The translations under genes and the position numbers were made by a program. A DNA stretch of 18,307 nucleotides from Faecousia sp. (GTDB lineage: Bacteria; Bacillota; Clostridia; Oscillospirales; Oscillospiraceae): NCBI GenBank assembly GCA_029258495.1, contig JARHYV010000098.1, positions 1-18,307 of the forward strand, given 5' to 3'. Shown piece by piece: positions 7,132-14,909 of this stretch (within the stretch, counting starts at the first letter, position 1; the number at the start of each line of letters is the position of its first letter). The notes below the pieces were generated by a model. That model was not told the origin of the DNA, searched no databases, and saw only the letters and a list, made by a program, of their open reading frames with translations.

Positions 7132-7160
7132 TTGACTTTTGAAATCCATTGTGTTACGCT
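7132..7160 (+). promoter_or_regulatory. Promoter of the riboswitch-led importer operon
   Basis: TTGACT (7132-7137), a 17-bp spacer, then TACGCT (7155-7160) preceded by TGT, which makes an extended -10. The expected start near 7167 places the riboswitch at the very 5' end of the transcript. Confidence 0.65.
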
Positions 7161-7180
7161 CTAGTTACAGATAAATAAAA

Positions 7181-7246
7181 GCTGATATAAGTTTGGATAA
7201 ATGGCCCAAATGTTTCTACCGTACAGCCACAGGTACGACTATTAGC
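7181..7246 (+). promoter_or_regulatory. Purine riboswitch, guanine class
   Basis: The aptamer can be folded by eye. P1 pairs GCTGAT (7181-7186) with ATTAGC (7241-7246). J1/2 is ATAA. P2 pairs TTTGG (7192-7196) with CCAAA (7206-7210). L2 carries the conserved ATGG. J2/3 contains TTTCTAC (7213-7219), matching the invariant core. P3 pairs CGTAC with GTACG (7220-7224 with 7233-7237), abutted by J3/1 ACT. GG at 7203-7204 can form the loop-loop kiss with CC at 7227-7228. The discriminator base in J3/1 is C (7239), which pairs with guanine; adenine riboswitches have U. A terminator lies 50 nt downstream, so ligand binding probably lowers expression of the importer operon. Confidence 0.92.
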
Positions 7247-7296
7247 GAATTTGACATCCGGCATGTTTGTGCAGGGTGTCGGTTTCCGACTCGGTG

Positions 7297-7333
7297 GCAG
7301 GTTTACTTTGATAAACCTGCTTTTTTCTTTTTT
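7297..7333 (+). terminator. Riboswitch expression-platform terminator
   Basis: A perfect 9-bp stem (GCAGGTTTA at 7297-7305 with 7312-7320) has a 6-nt loop and is followed by TTTTTTC and six more T's. It stands between the aptamer and the first gene, more than 100 bp before the start codon, so it must act as a conditional terminator. I could not trace a convincing antiterminator pairing by eye. Confidence 0.88.
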
Positions 7334-7437
7334 CCGATGTACTGTGCAGTGGGGCTCCCGGCCGATCCGGATGCATACGGCGAAGTAATGTTGTATCTTT
7401 CAACAGCATGTGTTGAAAAGAATATGGAGGAAAGAAA

Positions 7438-8679
7438 ATGAAGAAGTTAACTGCTATGCTTTTGGTGGTATGCATGATGCTGGGTCTGTTTGCAGGCTGC
7501 GGCAGCGACACTGCCGAGACCAAAGCCCCCGGCGAGTCCGGCCAGGAAACCGTCAATGCAAAGGATATCAAGGTTGGTTTCATCTTCCTGCATGATGAAA
7601 ACTCTACCTATGACAAGAACTTTATCAATGCGGCAAACGAAGTGAAGAAGACTCTGGGCCTTTCTGACGATCAGGTGATCTTCAAGACCAATGTTCCCGA
7701 GAGCAACGAGTGCTATGAGGCTGCTGCGGATCTGGCTGACCGCGGCTGCGATGTGGTCTTTGCCGACAGCTTTGGTCACGAGCCCTTTATGGCTCAGGCA
7801 GCTCAGGAGTTCCCCGATGTCCAGTTCTGCCACGCAACCGGCACCACCGCACACACTGCCGGCATCCCCAACCTGCACAATGCATTCGCATCCATCTACG
7901 AGGGTCGCTATCTGGCAGGCATCGCTGCCGGCATGAAGCTCAACGAGATGATCGAAAAGGGCGAGTTCACCGCTGAGGAGGCCAAGATCGGCTATGTAGG
8001 CGCATTTACCTATGCTGAGGTTATCTCCGGCTATACCTCCTTCTTCCTGGGTGCCCGTTCCGTCTGCCCCAGTGTGACCATGGAAGTCCAGTTCACCGGC
8101 AGCTGGTACGACGAAACCGCCGAGAAGGAAGCCGCCAACACCCTGATCAACCGCGGCTGCAAGCTGATCAGCCAGCATGCAGACTCCATGGGCGCACCCA
8201 CTGCCTGTGAGACCGCAGGGGTTCCCAATGTTTCCTACAACGGCAGCACCGTTGCGGCCTGCCCCAACACCTTCATCGTATCCTCCAGTGTCAACTGGGT
8301 GCCTTACTTCACCTACATGATCGAGTCCGTGATGAACGGCACCGAGATCGCCGTGGACTGGTGCAAGGGCATTGCAGAAGATGCAGTTGTGCTGTCTGAG
8401 CTGAACGAAAAGGTCATCGCTCCCGGCACTGCCGAGAAACTCGAAGAGGCAAAGGCAAAGCTCATCTCCGGCGAGCTGCATGTGTTCGATACCAGCACCT
8501 TCACCGTAGAGGGCAAGGTCGTGGAGTCCTTTATGGCGGATGTAGACACCGATCCGGACTACACCCCCGATACCGAGGTGGTGAGTGACGGCTACTTCCA
8601 CGAGTCTGAAAAGCGCGCTGCTCCCTACTTCACCCTGAATGTGGACGGCATCACGCTGCTGAACAAGGCTTTCGCATAA
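7438..8679 (+). CDS. BMP-family nucleoside-binding lipoprotein of an ABC importer
   Basis: Membrane-anchored substrate-binding protein of the basic membrane protein (BmpA/PnrA/NupN) family, whose members bind purine nucleosides. The 413-residue product starts with a lipoprotein signal, MKKLTAMLLVVCMMLGLFAG followed by C21, so LFAGC is the lipobox. A short Glu/Thr-rich linker follows, then the binding fold from about residue 40, including FIFLHDENSTYDKNF, the cleft segment GCDVVFADSFGHEPFM and KIGYVGAFTYAEV. GGAGG lies 8 bp before the ATG. It is the first gene after the guanine riboswitch and is followed, past a hairpin, by a double ATPase and two permeases. The riboswitch and family together point to guanosine, inosine or related purines; the exact ligand is inference. 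Confidence 0.92.
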   Translation: MKKLTAMLLVVCMMLGLFAGCGSDTAETKAPGESGQETVNAKDIKVGFIFLHDENSTYDKNFINAANEVKKTLGLSDDQVIFKTNVPESNECYEAAADLADRGCDVVFADSFGHEPFMAQAAQEFPDVQFCHATGTTAHTAGIPNLHNAFASIYEGRYLAGIAAGMKLNEMIEKGEFTAEEAKIGYVGAFTYAEVISGYTSFFLGARSVCPSVTMEVQFTGSWYDETAEKEAANTLINRGCKLISQHADSMGAPTACETAGVPNVSYNGSTVAACPNTFIVSSSVNWVPYFTYMIESVMNGTEIAVDWCKGIAEDAVVLSELNEKVIAPGTAEKLEEAKAKLISGELHVFDTSTFTVEGKVVESFMADVDTDPDYTPDTEVVSDGYFHESEKRAAPYFTLNVDGITLLNKAFA

Positions 8680-8693
8680 ATCGTCAATTTGAT

Positions 8694-8720
8694 TAGGGCG
8701 GGGTACATTGCCTCGCCCTA
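8694..8720 (+). promoter_or_regulatory. Intercistronic hairpin after the binding-protein gene
   Basis: A 10-bp stem with one G-U pair (8694-8703 with 8711-8720) has a 7-nt loop and lies 14 bp after the BMP stop codon. It is followed by CATTTTCG rather than a clean T-run. It could be a leaky terminator or an mRNA 3'-end stabiliser that keeps the binding protein more abundant than the ATPase and permeases. No promoter is obvious between it and the ATPase gene. Confidence 0.6.
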
Positions 8721-8783
8721 CATTTTCGTTTCAGGAAAAAATCTGCCCGAATTTCAATATTTTGCAATACAGGAGTGTGTACA

Positions 8784-10319
8784 ATGGCAGCTGCTGCAAT
8801 AGAGTTAAAAAACATCACAAAGACCTTTGGCAATATCGTAGCCAACAAGGATGTGAACCTCACGGTAAATCGCGGTGAGATCCTGTCCATCCTCGGTGAA
8901 AACGGAAGCGGCAAGACGACCCTGATGAATATGATCTCGGGTATCTATTTTCCGGATCACGGGTCGATCTATATCGACGGCAGGGAAGTGGTCATCCGTT
9001 CGCCCAGAGATGCCTTCCAGTACAAGATCGGCATGATCCATCAGCACTTCAAGCTGGTGGATGTGTTCTCCGCTGCGGAGAACATCGTTCTGGGCTTTCA
9101 GGAAGAGGGCGGTTTCAACATCAAGCGTTCGGCAGAGCGGATCGCCAAGATCAGCAGCCAGTACGGCTTTGAGATCGACCCCGGCAAGAAGATCTATGAG
9201 ATGTCCATTTCCGAAAAACAGACGGTGGAGATCGTGAAAGTCCTGTATCGGGGTGCAGACATCCTGATTTTGGACGAGCCTACCGCCGTCCTGACCCCCC
9301 AGGAAACTCAGAAACTGTTTGCCATCCTGCGCCGTATGCGCGACGACGGCAAGGCGATCATCATCATCACCCACAAGATGCATGAGGTTCTGACGCTTTC
9401 CGACCGGGTCTCCGTCCTGCGCAAGGGCGAATATGTGGGGACAGTTTCCACGGCTCAGACCAGTGAGGCGGAGCTGACGGAGATGATGGTGGGCAAAAAG
9501 ATCTCCCTGAACATCCACCGCAGCGAGCCGAAGGACAGCGTGGATCGTCTGGAGGTCAGCCACATCAACTGCGTCAGCCGTGACGGGGTAAAGCTGCTGA
9601 ATGATATCTCCTTCCGTGTCCGCTCCGGTGAGATTTTGGGCATTGCCGGCATTGCCGGCAGCGGTCAGCGGGAGCTTTTGGAGGCGATCGCAGGCTTGCA
9701 GCATCTGCAAAGCGGCGAGATCCGCTATCACAACCCCAAAACCGGGCAGATCGACAATCTGCGAGATAAGACCCCGCTTCAGATCCGGGATCTGGGTGTG
9801 CGGCTGTCCTTTGTTCCGGAAGACCGGCTCGGCATGGGTCTGGTGGGCAACATGAACATCGTGGACAATATGATGCTGCGCAGCTACCGCAAGGGCAAGT
9901 CCTTCTTCTTGGAGCGCAAAGCCCCCAAGGATCTGGCGGAGCGCATCATCGAGGAGCTGGAGGTGGCAACTCCGGATGCCAACACTCCGGTTCGCCGGCT
10001 GTCCGGCGGCAATGTCCAGAAGGTTCTGGTGGGGCGTGAGATCGCCGCGGCACCCACGGTGCTGATGGTGGCGTATCCGGTGCGTGGACTGGATATCAAT
10101 TCTTCGTATATGATTTACAATCTGCTGAATGAGCAGAAGGAAAAGGGCGTCGCCATCATCTTTGTTGGCGAGGATCTGGATGTGCTGATGGAGCTGTGCG
10201 ACCGGGTGATGGTCATCGGCTCCGGCAGGATCACGGGTACCGTGGACGCCCGTCAGGCAACAAAAGAACAGATCGGACGGCTGATGACCGGCTCCGGCAG
10301 AGGTGACGAGAATGAGTAA
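8784..10319 (+). CDS. Double ABC ATPase of the nucleoside importer (NupO/YufO type)
   Basis: Cytosolic ATPase of 511 residues with two fused ABC domains, as in sugar and nucleoside importers of the RbsA/YufO type. Domain 1 has an intact Walker A GENGSGKT (38-45), Walker B LILDEP (161-166) and switch H197, but a degenerate signature SISEKQ (141-146). Domain 2 has an intact signature LSGGN (406-410) but a degenerate Walker A GIAGSGQRE (289-297), lacking the Lys-Thr pair, and VAYP in place of the Asp-Glu of Walker B. This pattern, one composite active site built from domain 1 Walker motifs and domain 2 signature, is usual for the family. The ATG at 8784 follows AGGAG. Its last 8 bp overlap the first permease gene, which argues for translational coupling. 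Confidence 0.94.
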   Translation: MAAAAIELKNITKTFGNIVANKDVNLTVNRGEILSILGENGSGKTTLMNMISGIYFPDHGSIYIDGREVVIRSPRDAFQYKIGMIHQHFKLVDVFSAAENIVLGFQEEGGFNIKRSAERIAKISSQYGFEIDPGKKIYEMSISEKQTVEIVKVLYRGADILILDEPTAVLTPQETQKLFAILRRMRDDGKAIIIITHKMHEVLTLSDRVSVLRKGEYVGTVSTAQTSEAELTEMMVGKKISLNIHRSEPKDSVDRLEVSHINCVSRDGVKLLNDISFRVRSGEILGIAGIAGSGQRELLEAIAGLQHLQSGEIRYHNPKTGQIDNLRDKTPLQIRDLGVRLSFVPEDRLGMGLVGNMNIVDNMMLRSYRKGKSFFLERKAPKDLAERIIEELEVATPDANTPVRRLSGGNVQKVLVGREIAAAPTVLMVAYPVRGLDINSSYMIYNLLNEQKEKGVAIIFVGEDLDVLMELCDRVMVIGSGRITGTVDARQATKEQIGRLMTGSGRGDENE

Positions 10320-11430
10320 GAAAACGACAAATGTACGCGAGCCGCTGTTCCACATCGTCAAGCGCGGCTCCATGGTATGGTGGAGATCCTGGCTGGTGCG
10401 GCTGCTGGCGGTACTGGCGGCACTGGTGGTGTGCGCCCTGATCACCGTGGGGCTGACCGGAGAAAATCCCCTCGGGGTCTATGTGACCATGTTCGACGGC
10501 GCTTTCGGCACCAAGCGGCGGATCTGGGGCATGCTGCAGAATGTCGCCATGCTGCTGTGCGTGGCACTGGCGGTCACGCCGGCATTCAAGATGAAGTTCT
10601 GGAACATCGGCGCAGAGGGTCAGGTGCTCATCGGCGGTCTTGCTACGGCTGCCTGCATGATCCTCTTCGGGGACAAGGTGCCGACTGTGGCGCTGTTTGC
10701 CATGATGATCGTGGCAAGTATCGTCGGCGGCGCACTCTGGGCGGTGATCCCTGCCTATTTCCGGGCAAAATGGAACACCAACGAAACGCTCTTTACCCTG
10801 ATGATGAACTACATCGCCATTCAGCTGGTGTCTTACTTCACATACCTGTGGTCTGTGCCCAAGGGCTCAGGGCAGATCGGTGTCATCAACGGCACCACAA
10901 AAGCAGGCTGGCTGCCTGCCCTGTTCGGTCATCCGTATCTGCTGAATATCCTCATCGTGGTGGCGCTGACCATCCTGATGTACATCTATCTGAACTACAC
11001 CAAGCACGGCTATGAGATCGAGGTGGTGGGCGAAAGCGAAAATACCGCCCGCTATATCGGCGTCAACATCAAGAAGGTCATCATCCGTACCATGATCATC
11101 TCCGGCGGTCTGTGCGGCATCAGCGGACTGCTTTTGGTCAGCGGAACCGACCACACCCTGACCCGTGATCTGGCGGCAGGACGGGGCTTTACCGCCATTA
11201 TGGTTTCGTGGCTTGCCAAGTTCAACCCGTTTTATATGGTTCTGACATCGTTTCTGATCGTTTTCCTGCAAAAGGGAGCGGTGGAGATCTCCACCATTTA
11301 CAGCCTGAATGCCTCCTTTGCAGATATCCTGACGGGGATCATCATCTTCTTTATCATTGGCAGTGAATTCTTCGTGAATTACAGCATCAAATTCCGTGAA
11401 ACAAAGAAGGAGGCAGCCAAATCATGCTGA
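10312..11430 (+). CDS. Nucleoside ABC importer permease 1 (NupP/YufP type)
   Basis: Integral membrane permease of the branched-chain-amino-acid/ribose type (BPD_transp_2), 372 residues, with about nine or ten hydrophobic helices after a 25-residue basic cytosolic start. Family marks are MKFWNIGAEGQVLIGG at about residues 89-104 and the loop VVGESENTARYIGVNIKK, which should contact the ATPase. The start at 10312 (ATG AGT AAG) overlaps the ATPase stop, with AGAGGTGA just upstream inside the ATPase gene. Its own end overlaps the next permease by 7 bp. It would form a heterodimer with that permease. Confidence 0.93.
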   Translation: MSKKTTNVREPLFHIVKRGSMVWWRSWLVRLLAVLAALVVCALITVGLTGENPLGVYVTMFDGAFGTKRRIWGMLQNVAMLLCVALAVTPAFKMKFWNIGAEGQVLIGGLATAACMILFGDKVPTVALFAMMIVASIVGGALWAVIPAYFRAKWNTNETLFTLMMNYIAIQLVSYFTYLWSVPKGSGQIGVINGTTKAGWLPALFGHPYLLNILIVVALTILMYIYLNYTKHGYEIEVVGESENTARYIGVNIKKVIIRTMIISGGLCGISGLLLVSGTDHTLTRDLAAGRGFTAIMVSWLAKFNPFYMVLTSFLIVFLQKGAVEISTIYSLNASFADILTGIIIFFIIGSEFFVNYSIKFRETKKEAAKSC

Positions 11431-12410
11431 TCGCTTTTATTCAAAGAGCCGTTGTTCAGGGCATACCCCTTCTGTTCGGCTCCACCGGTGAGATCATCAC
11501 CGAAAAATCCGGCAATCTGAATTTGGGCATTCCCGGCATCATGTATGTGGGCGGTATCTGCGGTGTCATCGGCTCGTTCCTGTATGAGCGGTCGCTGCCC
11601 GGTCTGGATGCCATGAACCCGTTCCTTGCGGTGCTGATCCCGCTGCTGTGCTGCATGGCAGGCTCCCTGCTTGTGGGACTGATCTATGGCTTTTTGACCA
11701 TTACCCTGCGTGCCAATCAGAATGTCACCGGTCTGGCACTGACCACCTTCGGTGTGGGCTTTGGCAATTTCTTCGGCGGCTCGCTCATCAAACTGGTGCA
11801 GAGCGACATGCCCTCCATTGCGCTGACAGCCACCAGTAACTGTTTCCGCACCAAGCTGCCCTTCGCAGACAGTCTGGGGTGGTTCGGGCAGGTGTTCCTT
11901 TCTTACAGTTTTCTTGCGTATACGGCGATCATCCTTGCACTGGCTGCGTCCTTCGTGCTGAACCGCACCCGTGTGGGACTTCAGCTGCGCGCCGTGGGTG
12001 AAAGCCCCACCACAGCCGATGCCGCCGGTATCAATGTGAACACCTATAAATATGCCGCGACCTGCATCGGCAGCGTTGTGGCAGGACTGGGCGGTCTTTA
12101 CTATGTGATGGACTATGCCAACGGCGTTTGGTCGAATGACGGGTTCGGCGATCGGGGATGGCTTGCCATTGCACTGGTCATCTTTGCGGTGTGGAAACCC
12201 AATATGAGCATTCTGGGCTCGATCCTGTTCGGTGGACTGTTCATCGTCCACAACTACATCCCCAACCTCAGCGTGGGCACACAGGAGCTGTTCAAGATGC
12301 TGCCGTATGTGGTGACCATTCTGGTGCTGCTGGTGGTGAGCATGCGCAAAAAGCGCGAGAGCCAGCCCCCTGCAAGCTTGGGTCTGTCCTATTTCCGGGA
12401 AGAACGGTAA
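11424..12410 (+). CDS. Nucleoside ABC importer permease 2 (NupQ/YufQ type)
   Basis: The second BPD_transp_2 permease, 328 residues and mostly hydrophobic. It has the family start ...FGSTGEIITEKSGNLNLG..., typical of the shorter nucleoside permease, and the coupling loop LQLRAVGESPTTADAAGINV at about 190-209. A proline- and arginine-rich cytosolic tail ends the protein. The ATG overlaps the upstream stop codon by 7 bp, so translation is probably coupled, and AAGGAGG lies upstream inside the neighbour gene. It is the last gene of the riboswitch-led operon; a clean terminator follows at 12418-12450. Confidence 0.93.
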   Translation: MLIAFIQRAVVQGIPLLFGSTGEIITEKSGNLNLGIPGIMYVGGICGVIGSFLYERSLPGLDAMNPFLAVLIPLLCCMAGSLLVGLIYGFLTITLRANQNVTGLALTTFGVGFGNFFGGSLIKLVQSDMPSIALTATSNCFRTKLPFADSLGWFGQVFLSYSFLAYTAIILALAASFVLNRTRVGLQLRAVGESPTTADAAGINVNTYKYAATCIGSVVAGLGGLYYVMDYANGVWSNDGFGDRGWLAIALVIFAVWKPNMSILGSILFGGLFIVHNYIPNLSVGTQELFKMLPYVVTILVLLVVSMRKKRESQPPASLGLSYFREER

Positions 12411-12417
12411 AAATTTC

Positions 12418-12450
12418 AGCAGGTGCGGTAAATTGCCGCACCTGCTTTTT
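12418..12450 (+). terminator. Terminator of the nucleoside importer operon
   Basis: A perfect 11-bp stem (AGCAGGTGCGG at 12418-12428 with 12436-12446) has a 7-nt loop and a run of five T's. It lies 7 bp after the last permease stop codon. Confidence 0.92.
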
Positions 12451-12467
12451 GCATCCTTTGATATCGG

Positions 12468-12502
12468 AAAAAGCGCCGCCTTGCACTGCAAGACGGCGCT
12501 TT
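12468..12502 (-). terminator. Terminator of the sugar/GH112 operon
   Basis: A stem of about 14 bp with one mismatch (12470-12484 with 12488-12502). On the minus strand it is followed by a run of T's (12472-12468). It stands 16 bp beyond the GH112 stop codon and back to back with the terminator of the converging nucleoside operon. Confidence 0.85.
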
Positions 12503-12518
12503 GCCTGTTTGGGATGGA

Positions 12519-14681
12519 TCAGATCTCGTACCACTTGATCTCGTTTGCGGCAAGATCCAGAGGGAAGGAACCCTTGTCGGTGTAAACGGTGGTGGACTGA
12601 GGCTCGTAAGTGTTGTTGACAACACAGTACTTGCCGTTTTTCACGAATGCGTGGACTTCTACATTGTAGTTGGAGGAGAACCACTTGTTCAGCTCCTGCT
12701 CGCCGTGGGCAGCCCACAGGATCGCACGGTACAGCACACGGCTGTTTGCGAAGGAATAGGGCAGACCGGAGATATAGACGCTGCGGCCCTCGCCAAAGCT
12801 GTTGACCGCCATCTGGACTTCCTTGTCCTTCTGGCACAGGATCTGTGCATCGGGCAGTGCGTAGATGTTCTTCATGCCTTCGCCGAAGTCCACACCCTGC
12901 TTTGCGTCCTCCAAAATGAAGTGACCGCCCTGCTCTGCCCAGTTGTACTTGTCATAGTTCAGGGTGAAACCGGTCTCCTTCTCGACGCCCAGAACATTGC
13001 TCAGCTGCAGGTAGTGACCCTGATACTGGTGTCCGGTGGGCTCGCCGACACCGATGAAACCGCCGCCGTTGTGGACAAAGCCGCGGATGGCGGTGGAGAT
13101 GGCGGGATCTTCCCACTCGGCGCCGCCGGTGTGGGCGGTGTCGCCGTCACCTACATTGATGATGACATCGATGGATTCGAGGATCTTGGGATCCTTGCGG
13201 ATATCGTCGAAGGAGATGAACTTCACATCGAAGGGTGCGCCGGACAGTGCCTCGATGACACCTGCGTAGGAGTAGTTCTGCTTCTGGTACAGGGCATGGT
13301 GCACCATGTGGCAGCCCCATGCGCGCATCTTGCCCCAGCTGTTCAGCACGGCAACGGTCTTGACGCAGTAGGGGGTGGTGCCCTTGATGTTCTCGTACAG
13401 CTCACGGAACTCGTTGCAGACGGACTCGATGTAGTCGATGAAGTCAGGGAACTCCAGAGCCAGTTTCAGGTATCCACCATAGCCGATGCGGTCGATGGGC
13501 TTGCGCAGGATGGCGCGCCGAGCCGTGACCCAGTTCTCCTTGGCCTCCTTGACGGGGTCGCCGCCTTCGTGGAAGGTATCGGGGAAGAAGTAGGGAAGGA
13601 AACGGCCTTCGGTGTACTTGACACCGGAGATGTCGGAGATCAGACGCAGGGTGGAGCCGTTGCCCACGGAGCCGACCACGGCATCCAGGCCGATGGTCTT
13701 CCACTCTTCCATGAAGGGCTCCATGCCGATCCAGTGGTCGCCCAGGAACATCATGGCCTCCTTGCCCAGCTCGTGGGTAATGTCTACCATTTCCTTGGCA
13801 AGCTTTGCGACCTCTCTTCTCTGGAAGGCCTGGAAATCCTTGAACTCCTTGGAGGGAACACGGTACTGGTTGTTGTAGTAGCCCTGATCCACGATGAATT
13901 CGGGACGGAACTTATAGCCTACCTCTTTCTCGAACTGCTCCAGAATGAAGGGGGAAACAGAGGCGGAATAGCCGTACCAGTCTACGAACTTCTCACGCTT
14001 GAGCTCGTCGAACATCAGGGTGAACTGATGGAAGAAGGTGGTGTAGCGGATGACATTCACATAGGGATGCTCTGCGATGAACTTGCGCAGACGCTCCATG
14101 GTGAACTTGTGGGTCTTGGGCTGGCGGACATCGAAGGTGATCTGATGCTCGAAGTTCTGCCAGTTGTTGGTGACCGCATTGTACATGTGGACGGGATCCC
14201 AGATCAGGTAGGCGAGGAATGCCACGGTGTACTCGTGGAAAGCCTCAGGCTGCTCCAGAACGACACAGCCGGTCTCGGCATCATAGTGCCACAGCTCGGG
14301 AGCCACAGGCTCGCCGGTGGTGCGATCCATGACTTCCCACCAGCGCTTGATGTCGTCGCGGGTGTTGACCTCCATCAGCTCGGGGGAGATGCCCTGCATC
14401 AGCTTGATCTCCAGAGTCTTGCCGGTGGCGGTGTGGAAACCGGTCATGATGTAGCACTGCTGGACTTCGTCGGGGTTAGCCTTTGCCCATGCGTTGTCCT
14501 TGCGGGTGGTATAGTAGGTGGAGTAGATCTTTGCGTCCTGATTTTGCAGTTCTGCGGGGAAGTCGGTGCCGTCGCAGTCACGGATGGCATCTGCGCCCCA
14601 GCGTTTCATAATTTCCAGAGTTTCGGGAACCACATCCAGATCCGTGGGGATGGTGACGCGGCCCATTTTCTTGTTGCTCAT
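12519..14681 (-). CDS. lnpA: GH112 1,3-beta-galactosyl-N-acetylhexosamine phosphorylase
   Basis: Cytosolic phosphorylase expected to split Gal-beta-1,3-GlcNAc (lacto-N-biose) or Gal-beta-1,3-GalNAc (galacto-N-biose) with phosphate, giving galactose 1-phosphate and the free amino sugar. The 720 residues match glycoside hydrolase family 112 from end to end: GRVTIPTDLDVVPET near the start, WDPVHMYNAVTNNW (161-174), the TIM-barrel motif FLGDHWIGMEP (312-322), and a C-terminal Rossmann-like and beta domain. D315 aligns by context with the known general acid D313 of the bifidobacterial enzyme; with the same +2 offset, V164 and N168 match its acetamido-pocket V162 and N166. The ATG follows AAGGAG. 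It is the last gene of the transporter operon. A galactosyl-rhamnose phosphorylase, another GH112 activity, is the main alternative. Confidence 0.93.
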   Translation of the reverse strand: MSNKKMGRVTIPTDLDVVPETLEIMKRWGADAIRDCDGTDFPAELQNQDAKIYSTYYTTRKDNAWAKANPDEVQQCYIMTGFHTATGKTLEIKLMQGISPELMEVNTRDDIKRWWEVMDRTTGEPVAPELWHYDAETGCVVLEQPEAFHEYTVAFLAYLIWDPVHMYNAVTNNWQNFEHQITFDVRQPKTHKFTMERLRKFIAEHPYVNVIRYTTFFHQFTLMFDELKREKFVDWYGYSASVSPFILEQFEKEVGYKFRPEFIVDQGYYNNQYRVPSKEFKDFQAFQRREVAKLAKEMVDITHELGKEAMMFLGDHWIGMEPFMEEWKTIGLDAVVGSVGNGSTLRLISDISGVKYTEGRFLPYFFPDTFHEGGDPVKEAKENWVTARRAILRKPIDRIGYGGYLKLALEFPDFIDYIESVCNEFRELYENIKGTTPYCVKTVAVLNSWGKMRAWGCHMVHHALYQKQNYSYAGVIEALSGAPFDVKFISFDDIRKDPKILESIDVIINVGDGDTAHTGGAEWEDPAISTAIRGFVHNGGGFIGVGEPTGHQYQGHYLQLSNVLGVEKETGFTLNYDKYNWAEQGGHFILEDAKQGVDFGEGMKNIYALPDAQILCQKDKEVQMAVNSFGEGRSVYISGLPYSFANSRVLYRAILWAAHGEQELNKWFSSNYNVEVHAFVKNGKYCVVNNTYEPQSTTVYTDKGSFPLDLAANEIKWYEI

Positions 14682-14711
14682 AATATTCTCCTTGCTAGCT
14701 GTAAAGCTTGT

Positions 14712-14900
14712 TTATTGGAAAGGCTTGTTGTAAATAAAGAGGGAAACGATCAAAGAGGCGACACCGCCCAGCATCGTCCACAGACCATTGAGCTGTCCGG
14801 TCATGTTCCAGCCCTTGATCACAAGGTACATGCCCAGAAGGAATGTCAGTGCGATCAGCGTGATGCGAAGTGCGGTATTTTCTTTCAAAAACTGTTGCAT
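14712..14900 (-). CDS. Small membrane protein inside the sugar ABC operon
   Basis: A 62-residue protein with two clear hydrophobic helices (about 13-28 and 39-58), a short polar connector containing KGWNMTGQLNG, and charged ends. I do not recognise a named family with certainty. It begins 9 bp after the MalG-type permease stop, its AGGTGA ribosome site touches that stop codon, and it ends 30 bp before the GH112 start, so it is plainly part of the operon. Its place suggests an accessory subunit or stabiliser of the permease pair, but that is inference from position. It is too hydrophobic and too well framed by ribosome site and neighbours to be a chance frame. Confidence 0.82.
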   Translation of the reverse strand: MQQFLKENTALRITLIALTFLLGMYLVIKGWNMTGQLNGLWTMLGGVASLIVSLFIYNKPFQ

Positions 14901-14909
14901 AAGCTCACC

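Larger units (their letters stand above)
6936..7437. other. 502-bp divergent intergenic region
   Basis: This gene-free stretch holds the minus-strand flavodiiron promoter on the left and, on the right, the plus-strand promoter, guanine-class riboswitch and terminator of the nucleoside importer operon, each listed separately. Between them (about 7020-7130) I see AT-rich sequence and one 26-codon open frame with no ribosome site. Downstream of the riboswitch terminator (7334-7425) I see no further motif. Confidence 0.8.

Noticed and set aside
7062..7142. A 26-codon frame with two cysteines between the divergent promoters
   Set aside because: No ribosome binding site and it overlaps the -35 box of the riboswitch promoter; chance is likelier.
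7193..7441. An 82-codon frame starting with TTG within the riboswitch
   Set aside because: It overlaps the aptamer and terminator, which explain the sequence conservation; it lacks a ribosome site and reads into the lipoprotein start.
8805..10445. A 546-codon minus-strand frame opposite the ATPase gene
   Set aside because: Antisense shadow of a clear ABC ATPase; composition is biased to His, Gln, Asp and Leu, with no recognisable motif.
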